A stretch of 64,000 bases of DNA from Oceanospirillum multiglobuliferum (GTDB lineage Bacteria > Pseudomonadota > Gammaproteobacteria > Pseudomonadales > Halomonadaceae), in contig NZ_FUXG01000003.1 in the NCBI RefSeq assembly GCF_900167095.1, positions 192,907-256,906 of the forward strand. The letters are read 5' to 3'. Under the pieces are notes generated by a model. The model did not search any database and was not told where the DNA came from. It saw only the letters and a list, made by a program, of their open reading frames with translations. Position 1 is the stretch's first letter. Each line of letters starts with the position of its first letter. Shown here in pieces: positions 45,615 to 54,276 of the stretch. Made by a program: the position numbers and the translations under genes.

Positions 45615-48046
45615 TGCTCTTCTTGGCTAAATATTCTCTTCGAATCACATTTCCTTTGCTACTGATAATGCTTGCCTTGCTATTTAGCTTATTCCAGTTG
45701 CTGGTATATCTGCCGCAGGTTGAGGAGGATGTTAGAGAAAGCAACCAAAATAGCTACCATGGCATATTGAGCTTGGTTCAGGGCAGTATTAATAGCAATC
45801 TTATTGCAGGGCGGTGGGGCGAATTATCCTCTCAGCTGTCAGATTTATCAGGTGTTGAAGGTGTGCTTTGGGCTGCAGTTGTTGATACCAATAGAACAGT
45901 TTTAGCCTCTACACGCTATCAATGGCAACAGCACTATCTGTGGGGTATGGGGTTAGATTTGAGTGAAACACGCTATCTGCTAGCAGAAAAGCAAAAGCGT
46001 GGAATTATTGATACAGTGCATAGCACTAAATGGGTGGCTTACTATCCTTTAGACAGCTTTGCGGATGGACAGTTACGTAGTCAGCAAACAGCAATGCTTG
46101 TAGTCGGGCTAGATATTTCAAATAAATTAAAGTCTGCACATAAAAATGTTCTCATCCAAAGTATGGAGCTGTTTAGCATTTTATTTGCATTGGCCTTTTT
46201 TGCAGGCTTGCTATACCGAAAGGTTGTTGTGAGCCGAATTAACAATATTCAGCAGATGGCTATCGCATTCGCCAGTGGAAATGTGTCTGCACGAGCAGAG
46301 GTTGTGGGTCGAGATGAAGTTGCGCATTTAGCTCAAAATTTTAATGCTATGGCTAATGCCATACAGTCTGATCGCAGGCAGTTGTTAGAAGCTGAAATGC
46401 GTACACGGTCAATTTTAGTGAATGCCCCAGATGCGATTTTAACCGCCGATGAGAAAGGTTATTTAATAACTGCAAATCCTGCCGCAGTAGCTTTATTTAT
46501 GCTGCCTGATGACAATCTACATCAGATAACATTGTTCTCTTTATTGTCAGTAAGTGAGCAATCAGTGGTTTCTTCTGTAGATGTCTCCACACGTATTGCC
46601 CGTTTAGAACAGTTGTCGGAAACGGTAGGGGTTAGGCTCGATAGAACTACCTTTCCTATGGAAATTACCATCACAGAATATGATACGGGAAGCTTGTTGC
46701 AGTACGTCGTCATCATTCGAGATATTAGTGAGCGAAAAATAGCACAAGAAGAACTGAACTACCTTACCTTAAACGACCCATTAACAGGTTTGCCTAATCG
46801 TTCACTTCTGCTGCAGCGTCTATATAGTGCGATTGAGCGCTGCCGTCGAACGGATGAAAACATAGCGTTACTATTTTTAGACTTAGATAACTTTAAAAAT
46901 ATCAATGATAGTTTAGGTCATGATTCAGGCGACGAGCTGCTTGTTGCGGTGAGCCAGCGTTTGCTCAATCAATGTGAAGGCTTTGGTGTGTTGGCGCGTT
47001 TAGGTGGTGATGAGTTTGGTTTTTTATTAGAGCAAGGTGAAGCTGTTTTTGCGCCTAATCATTTTGCCGCGCAAATATTGTCACTTTTTGAGAGGCCTTT
47101 TTTAGTGAAAGGCTATGATTTATTTGTGACGCCAAGTATTGGTGTGGTGCATTATGCAGGGGAAAAGATAGCCGCTCAGCAGCTTTTGAAAGAAGCGGAC
47201 ATAGCTTTGTACCGTGCTAAGGAGCTGGGACGAAATCAATACTGTCTCTATGATCATGCCTTAGCCGGTATGGTGAATAATAGGTTGGAAATAGAAAATC
47301 AACTCCGTTATGCATTGTCCCGTAATGAGTTTTTATTACACTTCCAGCCTAAAGTTGATGCCAAAACACGCAAAATCATTGGGGCTGAGGCGCTGATACG
47401 TTGGAACTCACCAGAGCGCGGTATGGTTTCTCCTGTTGAGTTTGTACCTGTATTAGAAGAAACAGGCATGATTTTAGAGGTGACACAATGGGTGATAACC
47501 GAAGCGTGCCGAGTATTAAAGGCGTGGCACCAGCAAGGCTTAATGGTTCAATTGGCTGTAAACCTCTCTGCAATGGATTTTAGACAACAAGATCTAGTTG
47601 ATCAGATCAACACGCAGGTATCTAATTTTGGTATTGAACCTCGGTGGTTGGAATTAGAGGTAACAGAGGGTGTTTTACTTGATGATTTACAGCGTACCTC
47701 TGAAATGTTGTCAGCATTTAAACGAGAAGGCTACAAAATATCCCTTGATGACTTTGGTACGGGATACTCCTCTTTAAGCTATCTTAAGCGTTTCCCGCTA
47801 GATTGTTTGAAAATTGATAGAAGCTTTGTACGTGATATTCCCAGCGATCAGAATGATGTGGCGTTGGTTAATGCTATTCTAGCGATGGCCAGTAGTTTAG
47901 GTTTGGTTGTTGTCGCAGAAGGTGTAGAAGAGTTAGCTCAAGTTGAGTTTCTATCAGAAAAAGGTTGCGACTATTTTCAGGGCTATTTCTTTAGTAAGCC
48001 ACTATCTGAATCTGACTTTGAGGTGTTACTGAGAGCAGATGCATGA
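45614..48046 (+). CDS. membrane-bound HAMP-PAS-GGDEF-EAL protein (c-di-GMP turnover)
   Basis: An 810-residue inner membrane signalling protein. A first helix (about 10-32), a periplasmic domain (about 33-180) and a second helix (about 183-203) are followed by HAMP, PAS (about 265-375), GGDEF and EAL domains. The cyclase motif GGDEF (464-468) and the phosphodiesterase motif E592-A593-L594 are both intact, with DDFGTGYSSLSYL also conserved. Either activity could dominate. It overlaps the upstream lipoprotein gene, which probably delivers its signal. Confidence 0.93.
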   Translation: MLFLAKYSLRITFPLLLIMLALLFSLFQLLVYLPQVEEDVRESNQNSYHGILSLVQGSINSNLIAGRWGELSSQLSDLSGVEGVLWAAVVDTNRTVLASTRYQWQQHYLWGMGLDLSETRYLLAEKQKRGIIDTVHSTKWVAYYPLDSFADGQLRSQQTAMLVVGLDISNKLKSAHKNVLIQSMELFSILFALAFFAGLLYRKVVVSRINNIQQMAIAFASGNVSARAEVVGRDEVAHLAQNFNAMANAIQSDRRQLLEAEMRTRSILVNAPDAILTADEKGYLITANPAAVALFMLPDDNLHQITLFSLLSVSEQSVVSSVDVSTRIARLEQLSETVGVRLDRTTFPMEITITEYDTGSLLQYVVIIRDISERKIAQEELNYLTLNDPLTGLPNRSLLLQRLYSAIERCRRTDENIALLFLDLDNFKNINDSLGHDSGDELLVAVSQRLLNQCEGFGVLARLGGDEFGFLLEQGEAVFAPNHFAAQILSLFERPFLVKGYDLFVTPSIGVVHYAGEKIAAQQLLKEADIALYRAKELGRNQYCLYDHALAGMVNNRLEIENQLRYALSRNEFLLHFQPKVDAKTRKIIGAEALIRWNSPERGMVSPVEFVPVLEETGMILEVTQWVITEACRVLKAWHQQGLMVQLAVNLSAMDFRQQDLVDQINTQVSNFGIEPRWLELEVTEGVLLDDLQRTSEMLSAFKREGYKISLDDFGTGYSSLSYLKRFPLDCLKIDRSFVRDIPSDQNDVALVNAILAMASSLGLVVVAEGVEELAQVEFLSEKGCDYFQGYFFSKPLSESDFEVLLRADA

Positions 48047-48139
48047 ATGAACTCGAAACTTTCATAAAAAAGGTAACATACTGTCTATAAAATTTGTAAT
48101 AGAGGGGGCGAGGGAATGTTGTTTTTCTGCGTTGGGATA

Positions 48140-48226
48140 TGGTGCCCAGAAGAGGACTTGAACCTCCACGACCGTAAGGCCACTAGCACCTGAAGCTAGC
48201 GTGTCTACCAATTTCACCACCTGGGC
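48140..48226 (-). tRNA. tRNA-Leu(CAG), copy 1
   Basis: An 87-base class II tRNA read on the minus strand, starting GCCCAGGTGGTGAAATTGG and ending with an encoded CCA. The anticodon loop TTCAGGT gives CAG, which reads CTG. The long variable arm of leucine tRNAs is present. The acceptor stem has a G-U pair at its last position, unlike copy 2. Confidence 0.93.
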
Positions 48227-48287
48227 TCAACGCACAGGAAAAACAAATTTTGAGTTGCGTAACTTTTAACGGAATTAAAAGTCTTAT

Positions 48288-48374
48288 TGGTGCCCAGGAG
48301 AGGACTTGAACCTCCACGACCGTAAGGCCACTAGCACCTGAAGCTAGCGTGTCTACCAATTTCACCACCTGGGC
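48288..48374 (-). tRNA. tRNA-Leu(CAG), copy 2
   Basis: Identical in layout to the copy 61 bases downstream, with anticodon CAG and an encoded CCA. Here the last acceptor pair is G-C. It is nearer to the shared promoter, so both are probably processed from one transcript. Confidence 0.93.
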
Positions 48375-48386
48375 AACTGGGGGCGA

Positions 48387-48414
48387 ATTATACGCAAGCC
48401 GCTTATGCACGCAA
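48387..48414 (-). promoter_or_regulatory. promoter of the tRNA-Leu pair
   Basis: On the minus strand, TTGCGT and TATAAT are separated by 16 bases. A GC-rich discriminator (CGCCCCC) follows, as in stringently controlled stable RNA promoters. It lies 13 bases before the tRNA. Confidence 0.7.
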
Positions 48415-48460
48415 TAGTTTTCTGAAAAAATTCTAAAAATTAAATCACACAGATATAGCG

Positions 48461-48466
48461 TATAAT
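48461..48466 (+). promoter_or_regulatory. candidate -10 element of rnr
   Basis: A perfect TATAAT about 46 bases before the rnr start codon. The -35 region is only weakly matched (TTAAAT). Confidence 0.4.
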
Positions 48467-48511
48467 CTGAGGTGTTCCGCTTTAAAATTATAAAGGATAA
48501 GGCAAATTAAT

Positions 48512-50992
48512 ATGAAACGCTGGTCAGTCACACAAGACCCACATGCCGACCGAGAAGCCAACAAGTATGACAACCCGGTACCTAGCCGCGAGTTTATTAT
48601 GGATTGGTTGAAAAACTATGGTCGGCCGCTCACGCACATGCAACTGTGCGAGCGTATGGGCTTAGTAACTGACGATGATATAGAAGCGCTGCGCCGCCGC
48701 TTACGGGCGATGGAGCGAGATGGTCAACTGTTAAGTAATCGCAAAGGTGCTTACGGCTTGATCTCAAAAATGCAGCTTATTAAAGGACGCGTAGAAGCAC
48801 ATACTGATGGCTATGGCTTTTTAATTCCTGAAGATGGCTCGGATGATCTATTTTTATCCAGTCGCCAAATGCGTCAAGTGTTCCATTTGGATGTGGTATT
48901 GGCACGTATTGTTGGTGTTGACCGTAAAGGTCGCCGTGAAGGTGCAATCGTTGAGGTACTACAGCACAATACAGATGAAATAGTTGGACGCTTTGTTCAA
49001 GAAAATGGCATCTGTTTTGTGCGCCCAGATAACCGTAAATTGCAACATGACTTAATTGTTGCGCCCGGTCTGTCTTTAAATGCTGAGCATGGACAAGTGG
49101 TCTGCGCCAAGGTTGTTCAGCAACCGGGACCAAGGTTGCATGCTCAAGGCCAAGTGCTAGAAGTACTAGGTGATCAAATGGCACCGGGTATGGAAATTGA
49201 CATTGCAATTCGCAAATACAATATTCCACACCAGTTTCCTGATGCGGTGCTTGATCAAATTGGTCATATGTCAGAGCAGGTTGAAGAAGGGGATAAAGCG
49301 CATCGCATTGACCTGCGCCACCTACCCTTTGTTACTATTGACGGTGAAGACGCCAAAGATTTTGATGATGCGGTTTACTGTGAGAAAAAGCGTTGGGGTA
49401 GTTGGAAGCTTTATGTCGCCATCGCAGATGTATCGCACTATGTAGGTGTTAATACACCGTTAGATCTTGAAGCTCATAATCGTGCTACATCGGTCTATTT
49501 TCCTGGGCAAGTGGTGCCGATGCTACCTGAGTTGCTCTCTAATGGCCTATGTTCTTTAAATCCGCATGTTGATCGCTTGGTCATGGTGTGTGAGATGAAC
49601 ATCAGTGCCAATGGTGAGATCAGCCGATATCGCTTCTGTGAAGCGATTATTCAATCTCAGGCGCGACTAACCTACACTCAGGTAGGGGCTTTGCTTACAG
49701 ATCCGAAACATCCCGATGCTGAAATTTTCCGAACTCGATACGCCGATGTCGTCAAGCCCGTTCAAACCCTGTATGGCTTATATCATGTGCTGCGCGCAGC
49801 ACGTACAGTGCGTGGAGCAATCGATTTTGAAACCGTAGAAACACGCATCATATTTGATGAAAATCGCAAAATTGAATCGATTGTCCCCGTTGTCCGTAAC
49901 GACGCTCACAAGCTGATTGAAGAGTGTATGTTGTGTGCGAACGTAGCAGCAGCGCGACTATTAGAAAAGCATAAGCTACATGGCTTGTATCGTGTACACC
50001 AAGGGCCTAAAACTCAGCGCCTAGAAAAACTTAAAGCTTATTTAGGTGAGCTTGGCTTAACGCTGGAAGGCGGCTTAAAACCAACGCCTGAAGATTATCA
50101 GGTTTTGCTGCAATCAATTGCGGATCGCCCTGATGCTTCTGCAATTCAAACCTTCTTGCTGCAATCGTTATCACAGGCAGTTTACAGCCCAGATAACCAG
50201 GGTCACTTTGGCCTGAACTATAAAGCCTATGCGCACTTTACCTCGCCTATTCGTCGTTATCCTGATTTATTAGTGCATCGTGCGATTCGTGCGTTAATTC
50301 GTAGTGATCAAGAAACCAATCACGTTTTGCGCTTAGATCATCCAGTTGTCGAGCCTCGTAGCAAGTGGTTGCCATACTCATTAGAACAGATGATTGAGTT
50401 AGGCGAACATTGTTCGATGGCGGAGCGCCGAGCGGATGAGGGCGTGTACGATGTACTGGCTTGGCTGAAGTGTGAATATACCGCCAGCCGTATTGGTGAC
50501 AGCTTCAAAGGCACTGTGACGGGTGTTACAGGCTTTGGCTTATTCGTTCGTTTAGATGAAATTTATGTTGAAGGCTTGGTGCATATCACTTCGCTGCCAT
50601 CAGACTATTATCAGTTCGAGCCTGCAAAACAGCGCCTAAGAGGCGAGCGTGGTGGACGAATATTTAACCTAGGCGATGAGCTAACTGTAATTGTAGCGCG
50701 AGTTGATTTAGATGAACGTAAAATTGATTTCGAGCTGGACCAGTCGCAACCTGTAGAAAGAAAAGGGCGAAGGTTTAGTGCCAAGCCTGCGGTTACATCT
50801 GCGGAAACCTCTCTAGCTCAAAGGATTGCTAAAGAGGTTACTCAAGTTGCGAAAAAGCATAAGCGTAAAAAGCCTAAAAAAGCGAGTGCTGCAACAGTGT
50901 TGAATACAGCTGATAAACCTCACAAAAAGAAAAAGAAAAAGCGTTCAGGTAAAAAAGAACGTGCTCGCAATAAAGCGGCAAAAGCAGAGTAA
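48512..50992 (+). CDS. rnr: ribonuclease R
   Basis: A processive 3'-5' exoribonuclease that degrades structured RNA and acts in RNA quality control. The 826 residues hold an N-terminal winged helix, cold-shock domains, and the RNB catalytic core with the metal aspartates in IDGEDAKDFDDAVY. An S1 domain (GTVTGVTGFGLFVRL) and a Lys-rich tail follow. rlmB follows, as in many proteobacteria. AAGGATAAGG precedes the ATG. Confidence 0.97.
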   Translation: MKRWSVTQDPHADREANKYDNPVPSREFIMDWLKNYGRPLTHMQLCERMGLVTDDDIEALRRRLRAMERDGQLLSNRKGAYGLISKMQLIKGRVEAHTDGYGFLIPEDGSDDLFLSSRQMRQVFHLDVVLARIVGVDRKGRREGAIVEVLQHNTDEIVGRFVQENGICFVRPDNRKLQHDLIVAPGLSLNAEHGQVVCAKVVQQPGPRLHAQGQVLEVLGDQMAPGMEIDIAIRKYNIPHQFPDAVLDQIGHMSEQVEEGDKAHRIDLRHLPFVTIDGEDAKDFDDAVYCEKKRWGSWKLYVAIADVSHYVGVNTPLDLEAHNRATSVYFPGQVVPMLPELLSNGLCSLNPHVDRLVMVCEMNISANGEISRYRFCEAIIQSQARLTYTQVGALLTDPKHPDAEIFRTRYADVVKPVQTLYGLYHVLRAARTVRGAIDFETVETRIIFDENRKIESIVPVVRNDAHKLIEECMLCANVAAARLLEKHKLHGLYRVHQGPKTQRLEKLKAYLGELGLTLEGGLKPTPEDYQVLLQSIADRPDASAIQTFLLQSLSQAVYSPDNQGHFGLNYKAYAHFTSPIRRYPDLLVHRAIRALIRSDQETNHVLRLDHPVVEPRSKWLPYSLEQMIELGEHCSMAERRADEGVYDVLAWLKCEYTASRIGDSFKGTVTGVTGFGLFVRLDEIYVEGLVHITSLPSDYYQFEPAKQRLRGERGGRIFNLGDELTVIVARVDLDERKIDFELDQSQPVERKGRRFSAKPAVTSAETSLAQRIAKEVTQVAKKHKRKKPKKASAATVLNTADKPHKKKKKKRSGKKERARNKAAKAE

Positions 50993-51015
50993 TTTAAAGA
51001 CGGTGATTGATTAAA

Positions 51016-51053
51016 AACAGCCGCTCTCTTTTGGTGGAGCGGTTTGTTTTTTT
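51016..51053 (+). terminator. rnr terminator
   Basis: CCGCTC and GAGCGG form the stem core, with CA/TG extensions, and a T-rich tail follows. It lies between rnr and rlmB, so the two may be only partly co-transcribed. Confidence 0.65.
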
Positions 51054-51088
51054 ACCGTATTTATTCTTGGTATAGGTCTGGAATAATA

Positions 51089-51937
51089 GTGAAAGCAAAA
51101 AACGAAACTCGCCATCAAAATGTAGGACGTGCAGCTCGTATGGGTTCTGCAAAACCTGAGCGTAAACAGCATAAGCCTAAAGCGAACCAAGGCACAGGCA
51201 TTGAAGCTGTGTTTGGTATTCATGCTGTTACAAGCTTGATTAGCCGACAGCCTGAGCAAATTATTGCGTTACACCTTTTGTCGGGTCGAGAAGATGAAAA
51301 ACTGAGCATGATTGTATCATCGGCTCAGCAGCTGGGAATTCAAACCCAGAGTCATGATCGCGAGTCGTTAGATCAGCTGGTAGGTGAAGTTGTACACCAA
51401 GGCGTAGTCGCAATCTGCAAGCCTTTGAAAACCTACAGTGAAGCTTGGTTGGATCAGTTGTTAGATAAAACAGAGCAGCCCTTGTTACTTGTTTTAGATG
51501 GCGTTACAGATCCTCATAATCTAGGGGCTTGTCTGCGTACAGCCGATGCTGCGGGTGTTCATGCGGTGATTGTGCCGAAGGATCGAGCTGCCCCGTTAAA
51601 TGCGACTGTACGTAAAGTGGCTTGTGGCGCAGCAGAAGCGATGCCAGTCGTTTCGGTGACTAACTTATCGCGCACGCTAAATGACCTAAAGAAGGCGGGA
51701 GTTTGGGTTGTGGGAACGGCAGGTGAAGCTAAACAGAGTATATATCAGTCTGATGTTAAAGGTTCTATTGCATTGGTGATGGGGGCCGAAGGCAAAGGCA
51801 TGCGTCGATTGACACGAGAGCACTGTGATTTGCTGATTAACTTGCCTATGTCGGGTGAAGTGAGCAGTTTGAATGTCTCAGTTGCTACTGGCGTATGTTT
51901 GTATGAAATTGTTCGTCAACGTACTTTCGTAAAATAA
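51089..51937 (+). CDS. rlmB: 23S rRNA (guanosine2251-2'-O)-methyltransferase RlmB
   Basis: A SPOUT enzyme that methylates G2251 in the peptidyl-transferase P-loop. It has GIEAVFGIHAV, DGVTDPHNLGACLRTADAAG, VMGAEGKGMRRL and NLPMSGEVSSLNVSVATG, in family order. About 35 basic residues precede the usual start. The start is uncertain: GTG 51089 is used here (283 residues); ATG 51140 is an alternative. It is upstream of the ribosomal protein cluster. Confidence 0.92.
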   Translation: MKAKNETRHQNVGRAARMGSAKPERKQHKPKANQGTGIEAVFGIHAVTSLISRQPEQIIALHLLSGREDEKLSMIVSSAQQLGIQTQSHDRESLDQLVGEVVHQGVVAICKPLKTYSEAWLDQLLDKTEQPLLLVLDGVTDPHNLGACLRTADAAGVHAVIVPKDRAAPLNATVRKVACGAAEAMPVVSVTNLSRTLNDLKKAGVWVVGTAGEAKQSIYQSDVKGSIALVMGAEGKGMRRLTREHCDLLINLPMSGEVSSLNVSVATGVCLYEIVRQRTFVK

Positions 51938-52088
51938 GCCGTTTCAGTAAATAGTTCTTGCGCAGTTTTGTTTCCATCTATAGAATTTCGCGGTTCTTTT
52001 TGATTAAAAGAATATTCTTTCCACTCCTTGCTTTTTCGCGGGTGCTAATCACATCACTGAAAAAGCTGTAAAACCGTAAGGAGCTATA

Positions 52089-52514
52089 ATGCGTCATTAC
52101 GAAATTGTGTTCATGGTTCATCCGGATCAGAGCGAACAAGTTCCAGCGATGATCGAGCGTTACACCAACCTGATTCAGGAAGCTGGTGGTGCTATTCATC
52201 GTATGGAAGACTGGGGTCGTCGTCATCTGGCATACCCAATTAACAAAATTCATAAAGCTCACTACGTTCTAATGAACGTTGAAGCAACTAGCGAAGTTGT
52301 TGACGAGCTAACTGAAATCTTCCGTTATAGCGATGCGATCATCCGTAATTTGGTTGTTCGTACTAAAGCTGCAGTAACAGAAGCATCTCCAGTTAAAGCT
52401 GAAGCCTCTCGTGAAGATCGTCGCGATGATCGTCGTGCAGAGCGTGCTGATGATGCCCAAGTTGAGTCTGATGATATCGATGCTGATGATGAAGCAGACG
52501 ATTCAGAAGAATAA
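52089..52514 (+). CDS. rpsF: 30S ribosomal protein S6
   Basis: The product begins [18 protein letters not shown] and carries the [14 protein letters not shown] block of S6. A C-terminal acidic tail (from about residue 100, rich in Asp and Glu) corresponds to the region modified by RimK in other bacteria. S6 binds S18 in the 30S platform. An AAGGAG site precedes the ATG. It is first in the rpsF-rpsR-(membrane gene)-rplI cluster. Confidence 0.97.
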   Translation: MRHYEIVFMVHPDQSEQVPAMIERYTNLIQEAGGAIHRMEDWGRRHLAYPINKIHKAHYVLMNVEATSEVVDELTEIFRYSDAIIRNLVVRTKAAVTEASPVKAEASREDRRDDRRAERADDAQVESDDIDADDEADDSEE

Positions 52515-52544
52515 GCACCAACATAAATTTTTGGGAGTATAGAA

Positions 52545-52772
52545 ATGGCACGTTTTTTCCGTCGTCGCAAGTTCTGTCGTTTCACCGCTGAAGGCGTTGA
52601 TCAGATCGATTATAAAGACATCGAAATTCTGAAAAGCTATATCACTGAAACTGGCAAGATCGTTCCAAGCCGTATTACTGGTACTAAAGCACGTTATCAG
52701 CGTCAGCTGGCAACTGCTATTAAGCGTGCCCGTTACTTGGCTTTGCTGCCATACACTGACAGCCACCAGTAA
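52545..52772 (+). CDS. rpsR: 30S ribosomal protein S18
   Basis: A 75-residue protein with the typical start [17 protein letters not shown] and the central [28 protein letters not shown]. It binds the 30S platform together with S6. It is 30 bp after rpsF. Confidence 0.97.
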   Translation: MARFFRRRKFCRFTAEGVDQIDYKDIEILKSYITETGKIVPSRITGTKARYQRQLATAIKRARYLALLPYTDSHQ

Positions 52773-52796
52773 TCTAAATGATATAAGGCTTAGTGC

Positions 52797-53669
52797 ATGC
52801 GTTTCATCGCAAACTATGCACTGAAATCGCGTACTAACGCGATTATCGCTACGGCGATCAGTGCGGCGATTCCAATGTTTTTTTGGATTGCTGCCGCCGT
52901 AGTCGGTGTAATAACCCTAAGAAAAGGAGCTAAAGACGGCAGTCACGTGATGCTTTGGGGCTCACTACCTGCATTGTTTTGGCTCGGGCAAGGTGATCCA
53001 ACACCTGCTCTTGTGATCTTTGGTGTCATGTTAATGGCGCTGGTGCTGAGAAGCTCAGCCAACTGGTCACAAACTTTAATTGTGGGTGCGGTAATGGGAG
53101 CCATTACCGGTAGTTTTATTGATTGGTTACCTCCAGAAGTGATGTCGCAAGTTGCGCAAGCAAGCCGAGATATGATTTCTGGTAGTACAGAGCTGGCCGA
53201 GCACGTAGGTGTTGGGCTAGATCAGCTATTAATCAGTTTATTTACCGGTATCATCTCAGCCGTTCACACATTGATGATGATTGGAAGCTTAATGCTTGCT
53301 CGTTGGTGGCAAGCTGTACTCTTTAATCCGGGTGGCTTTCAACAAGAGTTTCATCAACTTAGGTTGCCTATTTGGGGCGCACTGGCATTAGGAGCTGTAA
53401 TTGTTTTTGGAGCTGGTATCAGCTTAGAAACAGTTAAATGGATACCGTCTCTGACGATTCCACTGGCGATAGCCTGTATTGCACTGATTCATGGTGTTGT
53501 AGCGATCAAACAATTGAGTCGATCTTGGTTAATAGCATTTTATGTGCTGTTTGCCATCACTGGACACTCACTGTACGTATTGATGATTTTTGTGGCCTTT
53601 CTGGATAGTGGTTTTAATTTCCGCCAAAAATTGGCAAGTAAAAGACCACCAGATCAGGACACAGAATAA
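52797..53669 (+). CDS. polytopic membrane protein between rpsR and rplI (DUF2232-like)
   Basis: A 290-residue protein with about seven or eight hydrophobic helices and a short charged C-terminus. Its position between rpsR and rplI is shared with pseudomonads and relatives, where a similar uncharacterised membrane protein is found. It resembles the DUF2232/YybS group, but I cannot assign a substrate. The gaps to rpsR and rplI are 24 and 15 bp, so co-transcription is nearly certain. Confidence 0.75.
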   Translation: MRFIANYALKSRTNAIIATAISAAIPMFFWIAAAVVGVITLRKGAKDGSHVMLWGSLPALFWLGQGDPTPALVIFGVMLMALVLRSSANWSQTLIVGAVMGAITGSFIDWLPPEVMSQVAQASRDMISGSTELAEHVGVGLDQLLISLFTGIISAVHTLMMIGSLMLARWWQAVLFNPGGFQQEFHQLRLPIWGALALGAVIVFGAGISLETVKWIPSLTIPLAIACIALIHGVVAIKQLSRSWLIAFYVLFAITGHSLYVLMIFVAFLDSGFNFRQKLASKRPPDQDTE

Positions 53670-53684
53670 AGAGAGGTTAACGAG

Positions 53685-54131
53685 ATGGAAGTTATTCTGC
53701 TCGAGAAAGTTGGCAAACTGGGTGGCCTAGGCGACAAAGTAACCGTTAAATCTGGTTACGGCCGTAACTTCCTATTGCCATACGGCAAAGCAGTTACAGC
53801 AACTGCAGCTAACTTGGCTGAGTTCGAAGCACGTCGTGCTGAATTAGAAGCTCAAGCAGCTGAAATTAAAGCAGCTGCAGAAGCACGCGCTGCTGCTCTA
53901 GAAGAGATCGAACTGTCAATCGTTGCCAAAGCTGGTGACGAAGGCAAACTGTTCGGTTCTATTGGTACTCGTGATCTGGCTGACGCAATCTGCGCAGCAG
54001 GTATCGATGTTGCTAAGAGCGAAGTACGCCTGCCTGACGGCCCGATTCGTAACGTTGGTGAATTCGACGTTGCAATCCAGCTGCACAGCGATGTAACAAC
54101 AAGCGTTCGCGTGATTGTTGCTGCAGAATAA
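53685..54131 (+). CDS. rplI: 50S ribosomal protein L9
   Basis: The protein has the L9 signature [19 protein letters not shown] with [15 protein letters not shown], a long central helix rich in Ala and Glu, and a C-terminal domain, for 148 residues in total. GAGAGG precedes the ATG. It is followed by a strong terminator and then dnaB. Confidence 0.97.
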   Translation: MEVILLEKVGKLGGLGDKVTVKSGYGRNFLLPYGKAVTATAANLAEFEARRAELEAQAAEIKAAAEARAAALEEIELSIVAKAGDEGKLFGSIGTRDLADAICAAGIDVAKSEVRLPDGPIRNVGEFDVAIQLHSDVTTSVRVIVAAE

Positions 54132-54153
54132 TCAACTTTAAGTTGGTTAAGAG

Positions 54154-54188
54154 AGGCACGTGACCTAAGGTCATGTGCCTTTTTTTTA
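54154..54188 (+). terminator. terminator of the S6/S18/L9 operon
   Basis: AGGCACGTGACC and GGTCATGTGCCT form a 12-bp stem with one G-U pair, a TAA loop and eight T. It starts 23 bases after rplI. Confidence 0.88.
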
Positions 54189-54276
54189 TGCGTAAATTTG
54201 TAAGATAATCTCTCAATTACGCAATATTTTTGTACTGAGTATTTCATATCAGTTTAGTTTTGGAGGCCACAATACT

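Noticed and set aside
48140..48374. Direct repeat of about 87 bases suggesting a mobile or CRISPR-like repeat
   Set aside because: The repeat units are two complete tRNA-Leu genes.
48183..48410. 75-aa ORF on the minus strand
   Set aside because: It runs through the second tRNA-Leu gene and its flank and has no protein character.
52007..52020. Palindrome AAAGAATATTCTTT before rpsF as an operator
   Set aside because: It lies in very AT-rich DNA, with no known regulator type and no second copy nearby.
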